From the NCBI GenBank assembly GCA_903930165.1, contig CAIYXO010000967.1:1-7043 (forward strand): a stretch of DNA of 7,043 bases, read 5' to 3'. A program made the position numbers and the translations under genes. The notes below the pieces were generated by a model. It was not told the DNA's origin. It worked only from the letters and a program-made list of their open reading frames with translations, and did no database searches. This DNA comes from an uncultured Verrucomicrobiota bacterium. Lineage in GTDB: Bacteria > Verrucomicrobiota > Verrucomicrobiia > Limisphaerales > UBA9464. Shown piece after piece: positions 6,525-7,043 of the stretch (its first letter is position 1; every line of letters begins with the position of its first letter).

Positions 6525-7043
6525 TTTCCGCCGGCTCCCCACCACGTGCTTTACGGCACGGTCCGCGACGAGCAGGGGCACCCCCTCCGCGCCGGCGCGG
6601 CCGAGGTGGTCCTCGAGACCACCGGCGGCGTGGTGATCCGCGCCAACACCGTCGACGGCGCCGAACCCGGCGTGAACTTCGCGCTGGTCATCCCGATGGA
6701 CGCCGGAATCACCGGCGGGCCCTATCGTCCCACCGCCCTCAATCCCCGGGTCCCGTTCCGCATCCGTGTCCGGATCGGACAGGGCTACTTCCTCCCCATC
6801 CAGATGCGCGGCGACTTCGCGGTGCTGGGCCGGCCCGGTAGCCGCACACGCATCGACCTGACGCTCGGTGAGGACGCCGACGGCGACGGCCTGCCGGACG
6901 CGTGGGAACGGATTCTTGCCGGCCAGGCGGGTCTCGGCTCCGACCTGGGTGCGGTCGATGGGGCGGGCGACGTCGACGGCGACGGCATGAGCAACCTCGA
7001 CGAGTACCTCGCCGGGACCTACGCGTTCGATCCGGCCGACGGA
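6465..7043 (+). CDS. Secreted protein with signal peptide and thrombospondin-3/EF-hand-like calcium loops, 3' partial
   Basis: The ATG at 6465 lies six bases after the stop of the giant gene and starts 193 codons that run off the right edge. Residues 1-20 (MKHLLRLMLPLLVSAGIARA) are a clear signal peptide: basic start, Leu-rich core, and a likely cut after the Ala-Arg-Ala triplet. Residues 27-134 (HHVLYGTVRDEQGHPL..., RVPFRIRVRIGQGYFL) look like a beta-sandwich of the carboxypeptidase-regulatory-like kind. Two Asp-rich loops follow: DADGDGLPDAWE at 137-148 and DVDGDGMSNLDEY at 169-181, both typical of thrombospondin type 3/EF-hand-like calcium-binding repeats. The start is chosen because it yields the signal peptide. 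There is no purine-rich ribosome site upstream, so translation may be coupled to the gene before it. The product is exported and probably stabilised by calcium. Its function is unknown and its C-terminus is not visible. Confidence 0.9.
   Translation, partial: MKHLLRLMLPLLVSAGIARAFPPAPHHVLYGTVRDEQGHPLRAGAAEVVLETTGGVVIRANTVDGAEPGVNFALVIPMDAGITGGPYRPTALNPRVPFRIRVRIGQGYFLPIQMRGDFAVLGRPGSRTRIDLTLGEDADGDGLPDAWERILAGQAGLGSDLGAVDGAGDVDGDGMSNLDEYLAGTYAFDPADG
6873..7007 (+). other. Pair of thrombospondin-3/EF-hand-like calcium-binding loops
   Basis: Two D-x-D-G-D-G loops lie about 30 residues apart: DADGDGLPDAWE (residues 137-148, positions 6873-6908) and DVDGDGMSNLDEY (residues 169-181, positions 6969-7007). 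In each, the Asp residues at loop positions 1, 3 and 5 are intact. The second is followed by LAGTYAFDP, a longer form of the common 'AGT-DP' ending. More repeats may follow beyond the window edge. Confidence 0.8.

Noticed and set aside
5436..6581. Reverse-strand open frame (381 codons)
   Set aside because: It overlaps both real genes antisense, has biased Arg/Gly/Val/Asp composition and no domain pattern.
4427..6841. Long + strand open frame (804 codons) in another frame
   Set aside because: It is extremely rich in Arg, Pro and Gly, crosses the boundary between two well-supported genes, and has no domain. It is a high-GC shadow frame.
1..7043. CRISPR array, tRNA/rRNA, insertion sequence or attachment site
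   Set aside because: No regularly spaced direct repeats, RNA gene signatures, terminal inverted repeats or transposase motifs were seen. Coding sequence fills almost the whole window.

Overview
This is a high-GC window (G/C strongly preferred at third codon positions) filled almost completely by coding sequence on the + strand. The style of the proteins points to a Verrucomicrobiota or related PVC-group bacterium, probably free-living. They are a very large, cysteine-poor, Trp/Asn/Gly-rich exported-type protein with Ig-like and coiled-coil parts, followed by a signal-peptide protein with thrombospondin-3/EF-hand-like Asp-Gly-Asp-Gly loops. This taxonomic guess rests on remembered family style; no marker gene is present.

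Layout: (1) Positions 3-6458 are one uninterrupted reading frame of 2151 codons that is already open at the left edge, so the true start and any signal peptide lie outside the window. From left to right it encodes a beta-rich N-terminal half, including a Pro-Leu linker and a putative Ig (He_PIG-like) domain. Next come a helical middle section and a degenerate dockerin-like loop. Then come two long charged helical blocks flanking a Gly/Ala-rich, weakly hydrophobic segment, and finally a beta-rich C-terminal domain. (2) Six bases after its stop, positions 6465-7043 hold the first 193 codons of a second gene. It has a clear signal peptide, a beta-sandwich-like domain and two calcium-binding-type loops, and it runs off the right edge.

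The tight spacing and shared orientation suggest one transcript, with both products probably acting outside the cytoplasm, for example at the cell surface. The most interesting point is the C-terminal third of the giant protein. Its order of parts (long helix, apolar Gly/Ala tip-like segment, long helix, beta-rich C-terminal domain ending in a Trp-containing strand pattern) resembles the pore-forming and TcB-binding end of TcA subunits of Tc (ABC) toxins. This is a pattern-level inference and needs profile or structure comparison. No RNA gene, CRISPR array, insertion sequence, promoter or terminator could be supported.
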